A DNA stretch of 64,000 nucleotides from Roseibium aggregatum. GTDB taxonomy: Bacteria; Pseudomonadota; Alphaproteobacteria; Rhizobiales; Stappiaceae. The notes under the pieces were generated by a model. The model worked only from the letters and a program-made list of their open reading frames with translations. It ran no database searches and had not been told where the DNA came from. The DNA lies in NCBI RefSeq assembly GCF_014692675.1, contig NZ_JABFCZ010000003.1, forward strand, positions 124,001-188,000, given 5' to 3'. Shown here piece by piece: positions 8,213 through 16,154 of the stretch. A program made the translations under genes and the position numbers. Every line of letters starts with the position of its first letter. The stretch's first letter is position 1.

Positions 8213-9841
8213 TCAACTGTCGGCTTGCTTGATCTCCGACACCGTCTTGACCGGCTCGAAGCTTTCCGCCTGGGCCATCATCCAGTAGGTGGTGAAACCG
8301 GGAATATCCTCGTCGTCGAGCAACTGCCCCTCCCGCAACCAGGTCAGGGCGGCGCTGGCCGGCAGGACCTGGCGGTGGCCTTCCCGCAGATAAATGAATT
8401 CGGGCCGGAATTCCTTGGGGTGATGGAGCCCGGCAGCCGCGGTGAATTCGGCTACGGCCTTCAGCGTGTTGCGGTGGAAGTTGTAAACGCGCGTCGCCTT
8501 GTCAGGCACGACCAGCGCTTCCTGGCGCTTCTTGTCCTGGGTGGCGACCCCCGTCGGGCAGCGGTTGGTATGACAGCTCTGCGACTGGATGCAGCCGAGT
8601 GCGAACATGAACCCGCGGGCGCAGTTGACCCAGTCGGCGCCGAGCGACAGGGCGCCGGCAATGTCGAAGGCGCTGATCAGTTTCCCGCTCGCGCCGATCC
8701 TGATGTCGTCGCGCAATCCGGTGCCGACCAGCACATTGTGGACGAAGGTCAGGCCCTGGCGGAGCGGTGTGCCGAGCCGGTTTGTGAATTCCACCGGCGC
8801 CGCCCCGGTACCGCCCTCGGCCCCGTCGACCACGATGAAGTCCGGTTTGATGCCGGTCTTGAGCATGGCCTTGGCGATGGCCATGAATTCCCAGCGGTGG
8901 CCGAGGCAGAGCTTGAAGCCGACCGGCTTGCCGCCCGAAAGCTTTCTAAGCGTCGCGATGAAGTCCATCAGTTCCAGGGGCGTGGAAAAGGCCGAATGGC
9001 CTGCCGGCGAGATGCACTCCACACCGACCGGGATGCCGCGGGCCTCGGCGATTTCTTCCGTGACCTTCGCAGCCGGCAGGACGCCGCCGTGGCCGGGCTT
9101 CGCGCCCTGGCTGAGCTTGATCTCGATCATCTTGATCTGATCGCTTTTGGCCTGGGCTTCGAATTTTTCCGGGTCGAACGTGCCGTCATCGGCGCGGCAG
9201 CCGAAATATCCCGAACCCAGTTCCCAGATCAGGTCGCCGCCGCCCTGGCGGTGATAACGCGACACGCTTCCCTCTCCGGTGTCATGGGCAAATCCCCCCA
9301 TCCGGGCGCCGGTGTTGAGGGCAAGGATCGCGTTGGCCGACAGCGAGCCGAAGCTCATGGCGGAAATGTTGAACAGCGATGCCGAATAGGGCTGGGTGCA
9401 CTCCGGGCCGCCGATGGAGACCCGGTAGTCACTGTTGCCATTGTGACAGGGCGCCACGGAATGGTTTACCCAGGAATAGTCGACGTCATAGACGTCATAT
9501 TCGGTGCCGAAGGGGACATTCCCCTCGATATCCTTGGCCCGGTCATAAACCAGGGATCGCCTTTCGCGGGAAAACGGCGTGCCGTCCTGATTGCTTTCAA
9601 AGAAGTACTGGCGCATTTCCGGCCGGATCGCCTCGAACAGGAAACGGAAGTGCCCGGTGACCGGATAGTTGCGCAGGATCGAGTGGCGCTTCTGGATCAG
9701 GTCGTGGATGCCGACAACAGACAGCGACGCAAGGATCAGGAACGGCCACAAGAAATGCCAGCTCACCACGAGCATCAGGAAAAAGGAGACAGCGGCAAGA
9801 ACGAGGAGGCAGAGAAAGACGGCGTAGCGGGCTCGAAACAT
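8213..9841 (-). CDS. FMN-binding glutamate synthase family protein
   Basis: The 542-residue protein starts with two hydrophobic segments (about residues 5-50) and continues into an FMN-binding TIM barrel of the glutamate synthase large-subunit type. Visible motifs are ISAMSFGSLSANAILALN, KPGHGGVLPAAK, VVDGAEGGTGAAP and the cluster GCIQSQSCHTNRCPTGVATQ that binds a 3Fe-4S centre. There is no amidotransferase domain, so it is not a full GltB. Members of this stand-alone, membrane-associated group have no defined substrate. The ATG at 9841 has AGGA upstream; the open frame extends further but without a better start. Confidence 0.9.
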   Translation of the reverse strand: MFRARYAVFLCLLVLAAVSFFLMLVVSWHFLWPFLILASLSVVGIHDLIQKRHSILRNYPVTGHFRFLFEAIRPEMRQYFFESNQDGTPFSRERRSLVYDRAKDIEGNVPFGTEYDVYDVDYSWVNHSVAPCHNGNSDYRVSIGGPECTQPYSASLFNISAMSFGSLSANAILALNTGARMGGFAHDTGEGSVSRYHRQGGGDLIWELGSGYFGCRADDGTFDPEKFEAQAKSDQIKMIEIKLSQGAKPGHGGVLPAAKVTEEIAEARGIPVGVECISPAGHSAFSTPLELMDFIATLRKLSGGKPVGFKLCLGHRWEFMAIAKAMLKTGIKPDFIVVDGAEGGTGAAPVEFTNRLGTPLRQGLTFVHNVLVGTGLRDDIRIGASGKLISAFDIAGALSLGADWVNCARGFMFALGCIQSQSCHTNRCPTGVATQDKKRQEALVVPDKATRVYNFHRNTLKAVAEFTAAAGLHHPKEFRPEFIYLREGHRQVLPASAALTWLREGQLLDDEDIPGFTTYWMMAQAESFEPVKTVSEIKQADS

Positions 9842-10054
9842 TGCGATAGGGTCCTGGCAATCAGTCTTGCAGACGAATTTAGGGCATATTTCTTTCGAAA
9901 AGAGAAAGCGCAGGCTCAGGACGATCGAGGGCGTTTCGTCTGCCGGCATAGGCAGTCAGGTGTAGCGCGATTTACACGACCGGGGGCGGCCAATAGAACG
10001 AAAGGGGTTGGAACCCGTCCCTCTTACCGGCACCGCAAAGGCTTGAACGACACC

Positions 10055-10471
10055 ATGCAGACCGTATTCGCGCTTCAGACCCGGGGGGCAGGCCTCTACG
10101 AATTCACCGGCACCGTGGCCGGGTGGCTCGAGAGCGAAGGCGCACGCGATGGTCTGCTCACGTTGTTCGTCCGCCACACATCCTGTTCCCTGCTGATCCA
10201 GGAAAACGCCGACCCGGACGTGCAGCGCGATCTCAACGCTTTTCTGGAACGCCTGGTTCCGCCGGCGGGCGATCCGTCCATGAGCTATCTGGTCCACACG
10301 CTCGAAGGCCCGGACGACATGCCGGCCCATATCAAGGCGGCGCTCCTGCCGGTCTCGCTCTCCATCCCGGTCATGAACGGCCGGATGGCGCTCGGCACAT
10401 GGCAGGGCATTTATCTGTTCGAACACCGTGCCCGTCCGCACCAGAGACAGGTCGCTGCGCACTTTGCATGA
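10055..10471 (+). CDS. YjbQ family protein (UPF0047)
   Basis: The 138-residue cytoplasmic protein matches the YjbQ/UPF0047 family in length and motifs: LLTLFVRHTSCSLLIQENADP around residues 35-55 and LGTWQGIYLFEHR near the C-terminus. Family members are annotated as having secondary thiamine-phosphate synthase activity, but the physiological role is uncertain. The ATG at 10055 is preceded by a weak site. It is divergent from the glutamate-synthase-like gene. Confidence 0.9.
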   Translation: MQTVFALQTRGAGLYEFTGTVAGWLESEGARDGLLTLFVRHTSCSLLIQENADPDVQRDLNAFLERLVPPAGDPSMSYLVHTLEGPDDMPAHIKAALLPVSLSIPVMNGRMALGTWQGIYLFEHRARPHQRQVAAHFA

Positions 10472-10526
10472 GCGTTCAAGAGAGGTTCGCCTGCTGCCTG
10501 GATCTGCAGCCGACCGACTGGCGAAT

Positions 10527-10604
10527 TTAACGTTCGCTCGACGGTACAACCGGTGCGATGGCGGCAAAGGCGATGATGGCTGACGTGATGATGGTGCGGA
10601 ACAT
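10527..10604 (-). CDS. 25-aa hydrophobic small protein
   Basis: The reverse strand encodes MFRTIITSAIIAFAAIAPVV followed by PSSER and a TAA stop. It starts at an ATG preceded by ACGGAGGAG with an ideal gap, one of the best ribosome binding sites in the window. The product is a single hydrophobic helix after one arginine, so it is either a membrane micropeptide or a bare signal peptide whose body was lost. Three phased TTGATTCAA elements lie 113-163 bases upstream. No downstream gene follows on the same strand, so a leader-peptide role is unlikely. Confidence 0.55.
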   Translation of the reverse strand: MFRTIITSAIIAFAAIAPVVPSSER

Positions 10605-10716
10605 GGGTCTCTCCTCCGTTGTTGAAAGACCCTAGGCGAGATCCGGTTTGCCGGATGTGATGCCCATCACGCCTTTGCTTTTCGTTCCACCGGCGGCCCT
10701 GACCGCAAGGAATCGA

Positions 10717-10767
10717 TTGAATCAACGTCTGAACCACTTGAATCAATTTGCCAGCGCGTTGAATCAA
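10717..10767. repeat. Three TTGAATCAA near-palindromes at exact 21-bp spacing
   Basis: Identical nonamers TTGAATCAA start at 10717, 10738 and 10759, each 21 bases apart, which is two helical turns. Each is palindromic apart from its central base. They lie upstream of the 25-aa gene on the reverse strand and could be tandem operators. Alternatively, 21 bases is seven codons, so a leucine heptad in an unrecognised forward reading frame could create the same pattern. Confidence 0.6.
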
Positions 10768-10917
10768 TCTCTCAAGGAACGGGAAAAGAGGCGAAACATC
10801 AGACTGTTAGCCAAGGCATTTGAATCACCTTTCCATCGCTCTGACTCGGCGGCACTTGAAGAAATATCCGCTCGGAAATCTCGTCCGCCTGGCAGATGGA
10901 AAGCGGGGACTGTCGCA

Positions 10918-11030
10918 AGGTAAGCTTCGCGTAAGCTGCGGAGGGCATGGTGCAGTCAACACACCCGTTGTGTTGCTCATGCCTCCCAGGACTGATGCCG
11001 GGTTCTTCCAAAAGAGCCCGGCCTTTTTTT
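10918..11030 (+). ncRNA. Candidate structured small RNA ending in a terminator
   Basis: About 110 bases fold into consecutive hairpins: AGCTT/AAGCT at 10923-10937; an outer stem GGAGGGCATG/CATGCCTCC (10940-10986, one bulge) enclosing CAACACA/TGTGTTG; and a strong terminator at 10997-11030. No open frame with a binding site ends just before it. I could not identify a promoter, and the segment could be the 3' end of a longer transcript. Confidence 0.4.
10997..11030 (+). terminator. Rho-independent terminator
   Basis: The arms GCCGGGTTCTT and AAGAGCCCGGC (one wobble pair) close a four-base loop and are followed by C and seven T residues. No annotated forward gene ends here, which is the main reason to suspect a small RNA upstream. 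Confidence 0.85.
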
Positions 11031-11085
11031 GGTCCGGCATGGCATGTGCGGCCGCTGCCGGCCGCGTCCGGGTCAACGATGGAAT

Positions 11086-11126
11086 GAAAAGAAAAGGGAT
11101 AGGCGCTGCACTGGAGCGCCTATCCC
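11086..11126 (-). terminator. Terminator of the YdcH/DUF465 gene
   Basis: On the reverse strand the perfect 12-bp stem GGGATAGGCGCT/AGCGCCTATCCC with a seven-base loop is followed by TTTTCTTTTC. It lies about 70 bases downstream of the DUF465 stop. Confidence 0.85.
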
Positions 11127-11194
11127 GAAAAGAGTGGCCCGCGCCGTCGGACGGGGACGACGCGGGCTCCAACACCGGCCTGAAAAGGAGGGGC

Positions 11195-11449
11195 TCAGGA
11201 GCCGGTGCTCTCGCTCGCTGCCAACAGGGCCGCGATCTCGTCTTTCAGCTGAAGACGCTGTTTCTTCAAACCTTCCAGCGCTTCATCCGAAGCAGGTTCG
11301 ATCTCGGTCTCGATGCGGTGAATTTCGCGGTTCACACTGTGATAGTCTTCGGACAGTTTCGCGAAATGAGCATTGTTCATTTTCAATGCATGCAACGCAT
11401 CCGCCTGATCGGGAAATTCCTCATGCAGTTCGTGGGGAACGTGACTCAT
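11195..11449 (-). CDS. YdcH/DUF465 family small coiled-coil protein
   Basis: The 84-residue protein MSHVPHELHEEFPDQADALH matches the DUF465/YdcH family in length and in its pattern: an initial HEL..EFP, then two amphipathic helices (RIETEIEPASDEALEGLKKQ). The family forms small helical hairpins of unknown role, sometimes annotated as GTP-binding without support. The ATG at 11449 has GGAG nine bases upstream. The gene is monocistronic with a strong terminator. Confidence 0.85.
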   Translation of the reverse strand: MSHVPHELHEEFPDQADALHALKMNNAHFAKLSEDYHSVNREIHRIETEIEPASDEALEGLKKQRLQLKDEIAALLAASESTGS

Positions 11450-11620
11450 AAACGTTGTCTCCTTTTCGTGTTCCAACATGGCGATGCCGGTGGTGTACCA
11501 CCTTGAGGCAGATCAAAGAGCGGGTTTTCTTGAAGAAGTTTTTTATTGCAGGCCACCGGCGCGGATCATTTCCTGCGAGCTAAAGGCAGGTGTCGACGTG
11601 GATGGAAGTTGGGATTGGTC

Positions 11621-12871
11621 CTAAACCACGACCATCATTCGTTCCACGACCCACCAGGCGGACAGAAACGCGATGCCGGACAGCGCGCCGACCCGAAGGG
11701 GCCGGACCGCCGGTTCGGACAGTCTCGTTACCGCATAGACGATGCCGAGCGTCGTCGCCAGGATTGCGATCTGGCCGACTTCGATGCCGATGTTGAAGGA
11801 GGCAAGAGCCAGGATCAGGTCGGGCGCGTTTCGGCCGAGAATATCGCCGAGCACGAAGGAAAAGCCGAGGCCGTGCAGCAGGCCGATGGCGCCGAAGACC
11901 AGGATGGATCCGGACCGTCTCAACAGCGCGGCAACGGCCGCATAGAGCACCGAAGCGGCAATGGCCGCCTCCACCAGAGGAATGAACCAGGGCCAGGACG
12001 GTGTCAGGCCGAGGAAACTCGCAATCAGCGTCACCGAATGGCCGAGCGTGAAGGCGGTGACCAGCCAGATGAGCTTCCGGGTCGCTCCGACGCCCAACGC
12101 AAGCGCCACCACGAGAAATACATGGTCCAGGCCATCCAGGATGTGCAGCGTTCCCTGATGGATGAATTCAATGGCGGTGGCGAGGTGCGAGCCGTTGATT
12201 TCCACGCCGTCTTCGAGCTGGCCGGGTCTGGTGGAGGAAACCGGCGGGGAAATGCGGGCATCGACCAGATGATTTTCGATGGACACACCGGGCCCCGGGA
12301 TCAGCGGATCGTATCCTGCTTTCACGGTAACCGCTGCATCGGGCGCCGGGGCCTGCAGGGCGATCCTGAAATCGATCACGGCGGAGCCGAACTGCGGTTC
12401 CGCTTCGGTTCCGCTCGCCGCCAGAGCCGAGCGGGCGCTGTCGCCGGTGTTGAATTCGTCGTCCGGCATGCGTTCGCGTATCCGGAAGCCGGTCACCGTG
12501 GCCTTGAGATCCGCGCCCGACTGGGAAAACGCCAGGCTGCCGGCAAGGCGGTCCGAAAATGCCTGTGAGTCAGCTTCTATTCCTGCCAGATCAAGCCGGT
12601 AGCTGCCGCCGGTCGCCGTCGTCTCGTAGCTTAGATACGGCGAGTGAAGCGGCTCGTCCTGCGTCTGGGACCGGACTACCAGGTCGGAAAACACCAGCGG
12701 CGCCGGCGTGCGGATATAAGCGGCAAGCGCCCCGTCCTCTATGGTGAGCAGGATCGTGCGCAGCTTCGTCCCGTCGGAAAAATGCGCGCCGGCGTTACCG
12801 GTAACAGCGAGTACGCCCGCAAGGACAAGCAGGAAGATGTGAAGCGATTTCTGAAGGCGTCCGTGCAGCAC
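11621..12871 (-). CDS. HupE/UreJ family membrane protein
   Basis: The 416-residue protein has a signal peptide ending near AGAHFSDG, a roughly 200-residue extracytoplasmic domain and about six C-terminal membrane helices. The membrane part carries GTLHILDGLDHVFLVVALALG and AFTLGHSVTLIAS, the histidine/aspartate motifs of the HupE/UreJ family, linked to nickel or cobalt uptake. This is the long form with an N-terminal domain. No hydrogenase or urease genes are nearby, so the metal is not defined. It is divergent from the VOC gene across a 187-base promoter region. Confidence 0.85.
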   Translation of the reverse strand: MLHGRLQKSLHIFLLVLAGVLAVTGNAGAHFSDGTKLRTILLTIEDGALAAYIRTPAPLVFSDLVVRSQTQDEPLHSPYLSYETTATGGSYRLDLAGIEADSQAFSDRLAGSLAFSQSGADLKATVTGFRIRERMPDDEFNTGDSARSALAASGTEAEPQFGSAVIDFRIALQAPAPDAAVTVKAGYDPLIPGPGVSIENHLVDARISPPVSSTRPGQLEDGVEINGSHLATAIEFIHQGTLHILDGLDHVFLVVALALGVGATRKLIWLVTAFTLGHSVTLIASFLGLTPSWPWFIPLVEAAIAASVLYAAVAALLRRSGSILVFGAIGLLHGLGFSFVLGDILGRNAPDLILALASFNIGIEVGQIAILATTLGIVYAVTRLSEPAVRPLRVGALSGIAFLSAWWVVERMMVVV

Positions 12872-12987
12872 TGGATTTGGAACTCACTTGGAAAGGCAGA
12901 TAGGCAGTTCATCCGTCGCAAGGTGTCATTGTCGGTACGATATTGCCAGATCAATTCCTGTCGAACTTTTTTCGAACCTGCTGACGT

Positions 12988-13013
12988 CCTCCTGACAGAA
13001 AGCTGTCAGGAGG
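12988..13013. promoter_or_regulatory. Perfect 11-bp inverted repeat upstream of VOC-yafY
   Basis: CCTCCTGACAG, a four-base AAAG centre and CTGTCAGGAGG form a perfect dyad 46 bases before the VOC gene start and 117 bases before the divergent HupE start. With no T-run after it, it looks more like an operator, possibly for the WYL regulator encoded next, than a terminator. Confidence 0.45.
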
Positions 13014-13058
13014 GGGGCAGTATCTTCTCCTCGTCGTCATTCGAACGAGGGACTAACG

Positions 13059-13430
13059 ATGACTTTCAAACCCGATAATTTCACTGTCTGGATCGAATTG
13101 CCGGTCACCGATCTGGACAAGGCGATTACCTTCTATAACGATGTCTTCCAGACCGAGTTGATCAGGGAAGACATGGCCCCCAATCCGATCGCGATGTTTC
13201 CCACCGCCGACGGCAAGGGGAAGGCAGGGCACCTTTATCCCGGCAAGCCGCCGGCGAAGGGAACGGGCCCGACGGTCCATCTGACCTGTCCGGACGCCCT
13301 TGAAGCGACCATGGAGCGTTTCGTGAAGGCCGGTGGCGAAATCGTTTCCGACCCGATCACGATCCCGGCCGGCCGGTTTGCCTATGGCCTCGACCCCGAC
13401 GGCAACTCCGTCGGTCTGTTCCAGGTGTAA
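13059..13430 (+). CDS. VOC family (glyoxalase/bleomycin-resistance fold) protein
   Basis: The 123-residue protein opens with FTVWIELPVTDLDKAITFYNDVF and ends with AYGLDPDGNSVGLFQV, the paired beta-alpha-beta units of the vicinal oxygen chelate superfamily. A metal-dependent lyase, isomerase or dioxygenase, or a binding protein, is possible; the substrate cannot be told. GAGG precedes the ATG. The WYL regulator starts 10 bases after it, so the two are probably co-transcribed, a common pairing of YafY regulators with small VOC proteins. Confidence 0.85.
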   Translation: MTFKPDNFTVWIELPVTDLDKAITFYNDVFQTELIREDMAPNPIAMFPTADGKGKAGHLYPGKPPAKGTGPTVHLTCPDALEATMERFVKAGGEIVSDPITIPAGRFAYGLDPDGNSVGLFQV

Positions 13431-13440
13431 GGAAGTACTG

Positions 13441-14136
13441 ATGAGACGTGCCGACCGCCTGTTCCAGATCGTGCAGTATCTGCGTGGCGGCCGGCTCGTC
13501 CGCGCGAGGCAGCTTGCCGAATGGCTCGAGGTGTCCGAGCGGACTATTTATCGCGACATCGCCGATCTCCAGTCGTCCGGCGTGCCCATCGATGGCGAGG
13601 CCGGGGTCGGCTATATCCTGCGCGACGGCTACGACCTCCCGCCGCTGATGTTTTCCCGTGACGAGATCGTGGCCCTGGTCGCAGGCGCCCGGCTCATTCG
13701 CGCCTGGGGCGGGGCCGAAATGGCCCGGGCCGCGGAAGAGGCGCTGATCAAGATCGACGCAGTCCTGCCGGACAAGGCGCGCACCAGGAGCAACCAGGTC
13801 GAGGTTCATGCCTTCGCGCCGGAAATGACACCGGACGTGCGCGAACGGATCGACCGGCTGGAGGAAGCCGCCGATCTGCGCAAGCGCCTGTCGCTTTCTT
13901 ATCTCGATGCGAGCGAGGCGAAGACCGAACGAACGGTCCGGCCGCTCGGGCTGTGGTTCTGGGGCAAGGTCTGGACGCTGGTCGCCTGGTGCGAACTGCG
14001 TGAGGATTTCCGCATGTTCCGTCTCGATCGGATCGCCGGCATGACCGAGACCGGCGACACGTTCCGCGCAGAACCGGGCACGACCCTCAGGGACTTCTAC
14101 CGCAATATGGAAGAAACGGGCTACCGCAGGTCTTGA
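13441..14136 (+). CDS. YafY-type transcriptional regulator (HTH-WYL)
   Basis: The 231-residue DNA-binding protein has an N-terminal winged helix (MRRADRLFQIVQYLRGGRLVRARQLAEWLEVSERTIYRDI) and a C-terminal WYL ligand-sensing domain (RTVRPLGLWFWGKVWTLVAWCELREDFRMFRLDRI). It probably controls the VOC gene and itself, perhaps through the dyad at 12988-13013. Its last 16 bases overlap the convergent DUF1194 gene. The ATG at 13441 follows GGAAG. Confidence 0.9.
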   Translation: MRRADRLFQIVQYLRGGRLVRARQLAEWLEVSERTIYRDIADLQSSGVPIDGEAGVGYILRDGYDLPPLMFSRDEIVALVAGARLIRAWGGAEMARAAEEALIKIDAVLPDKARTRSNQVEVHAFAPEMTPDVRERIDRLEEAADLRKRLSLSYLDASEAKTERTVRPLGLWFWGKVWTLVAWCELREDFRMFRLDRIAGMTETGDTFRAEPGTTLRDFYRNMEETGYRRS

Positions 14137-14870
14137 ACACCCTTACGGGGCTGAAGTTCCGTGTAGTAGCTGGTGCCGACCTCCCGCAGGAGCTTGCGTT
14201 TCATCGCGCTGGCATAATCATCGAAATTGTTGGCCACCTCGACGAAGGAGCCGGGGCCGCGGATAACGCTGTGGCGGTAATAGGCGACCGGATCGGGTTT
14301 TGCGCCCTTGATGGCCAGCCCGTTGACGACGATTCCCTCGAAGGGAAAGGCATGATAGGCGCTGGCCGGTCCGAAACCTTCATTGTTGACCCCGTCGCCC
14401 GCCACATCGATGACCCGGCGCGCGCATTTCTCCGGGACCTTGTTCAGATGGATCGCGGCATATCCGAGCGCGTAGCCGAGGGCGGTCGGGAATTCGTTGA
14501 AGCTCCGTCCCGAACGGGCGAGCTTGGCCGCAGCCGCCTTCGCGCTTTCCTCTCCGTCGAGAAACGACCAGTCCACCTGCATGACCTGCTGATAGCGCCC
14601 GCTCCACTCGAAGCTGGAAAACCAGATGCCGCCGACGGACGAGATCGCGTCGACGACCTCCGGATCCTGCAGCGCATGGGCAAGTCCCTGAAGCTGAAGC
14701 GCGTGCTCGCGCGCATCCACGCTGGATGAGCCGTCCATGGCGATGATGAGGGCGAGCGGACAGGCAGACGCAGGCCCCTGCACCGTAACGGAAACAAGAC
14801 CGAGGACTGTCACCGGTGCAAGAACACGGCGGAGAAGCGTTCGTCGAAGACTGTTCCACGAGTGCGGCAT
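14121..14870 (-). CDS. DUF1194 (von Willebrand factor A-like) secreted protein
   Basis: The 249-residue protein has a signal peptide (to about residue 36) and then CPLALIIAMDGSSSVDAREH, a metal-ion-dependent adhesion motif of the DxSxS type, and VIDVAGDGVNNEG in the typical second strand. These mark the DUF1194 group of periplasmic VWA-like proteins. The family occurs widely in Hyphomicrobiales without assigned function. Its end overlaps the end of the WYL gene by 16 bases. Confidence 0.85.
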   Translation of the reverse strand: MPHSWNSLRRTLLRRVLAPVTVLGLVSVTVQGPASACPLALIIAMDGSSSVDAREHALQLQGLAHALQDPEVVDAISSVGGIWFSSFEWSGRYQQVMQVDWSFLDGEESAKAAAAKLARSGRSFNEFPTALGYALGYAAIHLNKVPEKCARRVIDVAGDGVNNEGFGPASAYHAFPFEGIVVNGLAIKGAKPDPVAYYRHSVIRGPGSFVEVANNFDDYASAMKRKLLREVGTSYYTELQPRKGVQDLR

Positions 14871-15135
14871 GAGGCGTTACGAAGCTCCTGTCTATGCGGT
14901 GTTTTCCGGTCCTGGCGTGTTTCCGCCCCTGGGCGCGGGGCCTGTCATAATTTCGGATAGGGAAGATTAGCGCTGTTTTGCCGGCGTCTGCAAACGGAGC
15001 GCGAAATTACGTTTGCACGCCGGATGAACCCTGTGTTCATGTTGCATTCAGTTGGCCCCGGCTAAAAAGAAGCCAACATTGCCGGTGAAGTCGTGTCGCC
15101 GGCGGACGCAAACCGCAAATGAAGGGATATGTCCC

Positions 15136-15390
15136 TTGAAACGTCTAGCCATCCTTCTGGTCCTGTTGCTCGCCGCAGCGGCGCCCGCCAATGCCCAGTG
15201 CCTGTCCCAGGCACAGGCACGCGAAGCCGTGGCGAGCGGAAAGGCCATGCCGCTCGGATCGGTCGCAGGGGCCGCGGGCGGCGAAATCGTCAAGGCCGAG
15301 CTCTGCCAGCAGGGCGGCGGCTATGTCTATCGCCTGTCCGTGAGAATAAACGGCCAGGTGGTGACCAAAACCGTGAACGCCAGCCGCTGA
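15136..15390 (+). CDS. Small secreted PepSY-like protein, FeuN-like by context
   Basis: From a TTG at 15136 (AGGG nine bases upstream) the product is 84 residues: a signal peptide MKRLAILLVLLLAAAAPANA and a small domain with EIVKAELCQQGGGYVYRLSV, resembling PepSY-type beta structure. It sits 95 bases before feuP. In Sinorhizobium a roughly 83-residue periplasmic protein, FeuN, encoded just before feuP restrains the FeuQ kinase. Size, export signal and position fit that role, though I cannot align the sequences here. The frame is open further upstream with no better site. Confidence 0.65.
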   Translation: MKRLAILLVLLLAAAAPANAQCLSQAQAREAVASGKAMPLGSVAGAAGGEIVKAELCQQGGGYVYRLSVRINGQVVTKTVNASR

Positions 15391-15485
15391 AGCGTGCCGC
15401 ACACTCTGTGGTCGGGATCACATTTTTCCCCCGGAACTCCGGCTAATGTGGTCCCGGTTCGAAATGTCTTGTGAGAAGAAACGTC

Positions 15486-16154
15486 ATGCGAATTCTTGTT
15501 GTCGAAGATGATGCCGACCTCAACCGCCAGCTGGTAACGGCGATGACGGAGGCCGGATATGCGGTCGATACCGCCTATGACGGCGAGGAAGGGCATTTCA
15601 TGGGCGATACCGAGCCCTATGACGCGGTCGTTCTCGACCTCGGCCTGCCCACGCTCGACGGCCTGTCGGTGCTGGAAAACTGGCGCCGGGACGGGCGGAC
15701 CATGCCGGTCCTTATCCTGACCGCGCGCGACCGCTGGTCCGACAAGGTCGCGGGTATCGATGCCGGTGCCGACGACTATGTCGCCAAGCCCTTTCACATG
15801 GAGGAAGTGCTTGCCCGCGTCCGCGCGCTCGTGCGCCGGGCCGCCGGTCATGCCTCCAACGAAATCACATGCGGGACGGTGCGTCTGGATCTGCGCGCCG
15901 GGCGCGTCACGGTGGACGGAACGCCGATCAAGCTGACGAGCCACGAATACCGGCTCCTGTCCTATCTGATGCACCACCAGGGCAAGGTGATCTCGCGCAC
16001 AGAGCTGACGGAGCATCTCTACGAGCAGGATTTCGACCGGGATTCCAACACCGTCGAGGTCTTCGTCGGGCGCCTGCGCAAGAAGATCGGATCGGACATG
16101 ATCGAAACCATCCGCGGTCTCGGCTACCGGCTGGGAGAGGCCGTTGACGGCTGA
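15486..16154 (+). CDS. feuP: OmpR-type response regulator FeuP
   Basis: The 222-residue regulator has a receiver domain with the acidic pocket EDD at residues 7-9, phosphoacceptor Asp51 (VVLDLGLP) and the conserved Lys in YVAKPF. A winged-helix output domain follows (LTSHEYRLLSYLMHHQGKVISRTELTEHLY). With the downstream kinase it matches FeuPQ, which in rhizobia regulates cyclic glucan export and other envelope functions. The kinase start overlaps its last codons. The gene name rests on the kinase partner, the small secreted neighbour and linkage to the ccm operon, as in rhizobia. Confidence 0.85.
   Translation: MRILVVEDDADLNRQLVTAMTEAGYAVDTAYDGEEGHFMGDTEPYDAVVLDLGLPTLDGLSVLENWRRDGRTMPVLILTARDRWSDKVAGIDAGADDYVAKPFHMEEVLARVRALVRRAAGHASNEITCGTVRLDLRAGRVTVDGTPIKLTSHEYRLLSYLMHHQGKVISRTELTEHLYEQDFDRDSNTVEVFVGRLRKKIGSDMIETIRGLGYRLGEAVDG

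Noticed and set aside
8225-10054. Long + strand open frame running into yjbQ
   Set aside because: The part before 10055 is antisense to the glutamate-synthase-like gene and reads as low-complexity sequence; only the end is the real YjbQ gene.
10648-10923. 91-codon + strand frame with leucine heptads
   Set aside because: No ribosome binding site, biased composition, and its heptads coincide with the 21-bp DNA repeat. I keep it as an alternative explanation, not as a gene.
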